Assembly (NCBI GenBank): GCA_036398175.1
Contig: DASWHL010000012.1
Coordinates: forward strand, 1 to 7,129
Source of the DNA: JAOTWJ01 sp036398175
Lineage (GTDB): Bacteria > Gemmatimonadota > Gemmatimonadetes > Gemmatimonadales > GWC2-71-9
Direction: 5' to 3'
Length of the DNA stretch: 7,129 nucleotides
The position numbers were made by a program, and so were the translations under genes. The notes below the pieces were generated by a model, which saw nothing but the letters and a program-made list of their open reading frames with translations, ran no database searches and was not told the DNA's origin. Shown piece by piece: positions 5,489 to 7,129 of this stretch (within the stretch, counting starts at the first letter, position 1; every line of letters starts with the position of its first letter).

Positions 5489-5522
5489 AACCGCCCGCGG
5501 CCGGAATCGGCGGCGGGCGGTT
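5489..5522 (+). terminator. Rho-independent-type terminator after the NGG-repeat gene
   Basis: AACCGCCCGC (5489-5498) pairs perfectly with GCGGGCGGTT (5513-5522). Inside, after one G-G mismatch, GCCG (5500-5503) pairs with CGGC (5508-5511) around a GAAT loop. It begins 21 nt after the stop codon and is followed by TTTCGCTTGCT (5521-5531, partly inside the stem), a short, imperfect T-rich tail. It should separate the NGG-repeat unit from the peptidase gene. Confidence 0.75.
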
Positions 5523-5585
5523 TCGCTTGCTCCCCGCGCCCCCCCTGGGTACTCCTTCGACCGCACCGATCCGGAACCCGATGCT

Positions 5586-5590
5586 GGAGG
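5586..5590 (+). promoter_or_regulatory. Ribosome binding site of the M28 peptidase gene
   Basis: GGAGG lies 4 nt before the ATG at 5595 and 22 nt before the next in-frame ATG at 5613, so it decides for the first one. Confidence 0.65.
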
Positions 5591-5594
5591 CGTG

Positions 5595-7129
5595 ATGCCC
5601 CGTCGCACGACCATGCGCACCGTTGCGGTCCTGCTCGCGACGTCGTTCCCGTGTATCCCCGCCGTGGATGCCCAGACGTTCCGCACCGACGCCCCGCCGC
5701 TGCGGCGGATCTGGGAGGAGGGCATGGTGCGGTCGCAGGCGGAGCGACTTGCCCAGGTGCTCATGGACTCGATCGGGCCGCGGCTCTCCGGCACGGCGGG
5801 GTATGCCGCGGCCACGGACTGGCTCCTCAGGACCTACGCCGCGCTGGGGATTCCCGCCCGGAAAGAACAGTACGGCACGTGGCGTGGATGGAACCGCGGG
5901 ACGCTGCACGTGGATCTCGTGGCGCCGTGGGTGGCGACGCTCGAGGCGCGGTTTGCGGCCTGGAGTCCGGGGACCAACGGGCCGGTGGACGGTCCGGTGC
6001 TCGCGTTGCCGCGCGGGCGCACCGCGGCCGAGCTGGCGGGCTGGCTCGCGCGGGCCCGAGGGGCGTTCGTGCTCCTATCGCCGCTTCGGCCCACGTGTCG
6101 GGATCCCGAGGGCTTCGCGCGGTTCGCGCGGCCCGAGACCGTGGCCGCCGAGCGGCGGGCCACGCAGGCCGCCATCAGGGAATGGCTGCGGGTGACGGCG
6201 TTGCTGGGCGGCGAGCGCGCCCTGGCCCGCCGGTTGGAAGAGGCCGGCGCGCGGGGCGTCTTCACGCACCACTGGATCGGCGCCACCTGGGAGGCCGGCT
6301 GGGGCGTCAGCAAGATCATGGATGCCGGGACCGCCGCCATGCCCTCGGTCGAGCTGAGCTGCGAAGACTACGGCCTGCTCCAGCGGCTCGCGGAACGGGC
6401 CCAGGGGCCGCGCGTCCGCGTGGATGCCCAGGCGTCGTTCTCGCCGCCGGTGCCCATGGTCAACGTGATCGCCGAGTTGCGCGGGACGGAATTGCCCGAC
6501 GAGTACGTCGTCCTGTCCGCCCACCTCGACTCCGAGCAGGGCGCCACCGGGGCCACGGACAATGGCACGGGGACGATCATGATGCTGGAGGCCATGCGCC
6601 TGCTCAAGGCGGCGTATCCCGCACCCCGGCGGACGATCATCGCGGGGCACTGGGGTGGGGAGGAGCAGGGACTGATCGGCTCGCGCGCGTTCTCGGAGGA
6701 TCATCCCGCGGTGGTGGAGGGGCTCCAGGCGCTCTTCAACCAGGACAACGGGACGTGGCGCGTCGAGTACGTCGAGACCAACGGGTTTCTCCAGGCCGCG
6801 GGCAATCTCGCCCGCTGGCTGTCCCTCGTCCCGCCCGAGATCACGGAGCACATCCGCCTCGGCACGCCCGGCGAGCAGCACCGCGGCGCCAGCGATCACG
6901 CGTCGTTCGTCTGCCACGGCGCGCCGGCCTTCCGGCTCCAGTCGAGCTACGACGAATACCGGATGTACACGTGGCACACGAACCGGGACTCGTACGACAA
7001 GATCGTATTCGACGACCTGCGCAACAACGCGACGCTCGCCGCCATGCTCGCCTGGGCGGCCTCGGAGGACCCGGAGCGCACGTCGCGGGTCCGGGCCCGG
7101 TTGGGGCCGGATCCGGAGACGGGAGCCCC
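5595..7129 (+). CDS. Secreted M28 family zinc peptidase (3' end cut by window)
   Basis: The 511 visible residues contain no stop codon; the gene continues past the right edge. A Sec signal peptide is clear: basic MPRRTTMR, hydrophobic core 9-18, likely cleavage after VDA (Ala26). Residues 57-66 (MDSIGPRLSG) and the following helix are the usual start of M28 enzymes. A middle segment of roughly 95-300 precedes the catalytic part. Zinc-site residues are all present: His310 with Asp312 in SAHLDS, Asp322 in TDNGTG, the catalytic pair Glu356-Glu357 in GGEEQGLIGS, Asp384 in NQDNG, and His461 in YTWHTNRDSYDKI; SDHASF (433-438) is also typical. The enzyme should therefore be an active exported aminopeptidase or carboxypeptidase acting on peptides outside the cytoplasm; specificity is not readable. 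It lies 127 bp after the preceding gene, beyond a terminator, so it probably has its own promoter, which I could not identify. Confidence 0.93.
   Translation, partial: MPRRTTMRTVAVLLATSFPCIPAVDAQTFRTDAPPLRRIWEEGMVRSQAERLAQVLMDSIGPRLSGTAGYAAATDWLLRTYAALGIPARKEQYGTWRGWNRGTLHVDLVAPWVATLEARFAAWSPGTNGPVDGPVLALPRGRTAAELAGWLARARGAFVLLSPLRPTCRDPEGFARFARPETVAAERRATQAAIREWLRVTALLGGERALARRLEEAGARGVFTHHWIGATWEAGWGVSKIMDAGTAAMPSVELSCEDYGLLQRLAERAQGPRVRVDAQASFSPPVPMVNVIAELRGTELPDEYVVLSAHLDSEQGATGATDNGTGTIMMLEAMRLLKAAYPAPRRTIIAGHWGGEEQGLIGSRAFSEDHPAVVEGLQALFNQDNGTWRVEYVETNGFLQAAGNLARWLSLVPPEITEHIRLGTPGEQHRGASDHASFVCHGAPAFRLQSSYDEYRMYTWHTNRDSYDKIVFDDLRNNATLAAMLAWAASEDPERTSRVRARLGPDPETGA

Noticed and set aside
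5527..5553. TTGCTC and GGTACT as a promoter of the peptidase gene
   Set aside because: The spacing is 15 nt and both matches are poor; not strong enough to list.
4589..5815. Long minus-strand open frame opposite the NGG-repeat gene
   Set aside because: It is the antisense of a clear exported repeat protein and crosses a terminator hairpin and the peptidase start; its composition is random GC-rich.

Overview
This is a GC-rich bacterial chromosomal window of 7,129 bases with dense coding on both strands. The gene mix is a free-standing SbsA-type Ig-like lipoprotein, a single-domain proline dehydrogenase, a DUF819 membrane protein, an Rrf2 regulator next to a secreted 'NGG-repeat' DUF4097-like protein, and a secreted M28 peptidase. 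With the base composition, this is most like Gemmatimonadota. That assignment is inference from gene style only; no rRNA or other phylogenetic marker is present.

Layout. Bases 64-1238 hold a minus-strand gene pair: a VOC (glyoxalase-fold) protein followed, after 2 nt, by a DUF72 (YecE-like) protein. A 121-bp divergent spacer (1239-1359) separates this pair from a small plus-strand lipoprotein gene (1360-1797). Its putative -10 box lies so close to the ATG that the transcript may be leaderless. Converging on it with an 8-nt gap is the minus-strand proline dehydrogenase gene (1806-2735). A 192-bp divergent spacer (2736-2927) holds an 8-bp G-rich tandem repeat with a perfect four-tetrad G-quadruplex pattern and a second, 9-bp tandem repeat. 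It leads into the plus-strand DUF819 integral membrane protein (2928-4121). An 82-bp spacer with a second copy of the CTATCTTAC promoter-like 9-mer precedes an Rrf2-family regulator with three C-terminal cysteines (4204-4599). Next comes a secreted protein with eight Asn-Gly-Gly turns (4667-5467), closed by a strong hairpin terminator (5489-5522). Last is a secreted M28-type zinc peptidase that runs off the right edge (5595 to beyond 7129).

Functionally the window looks like ordinary housekeeping and envelope genes in small transcription units, not one pathway. Proline oxidation, secreted proteolysis and an envelope protein would fit a peptide-using heterotroph, but nothing in the sequence ties them into one system. 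I see no RNA genes, CRISPR array, transposon or phage genes, and no convincing undescribed multi-gene system. The most useful leads are the G-quadruplex repeat in the divergent spacer, the shared CTATCTTAC promoter motif, and a 5-bp duplication at the start of the NGG-repeat gene that may have cut off its signal-peptide n-region.
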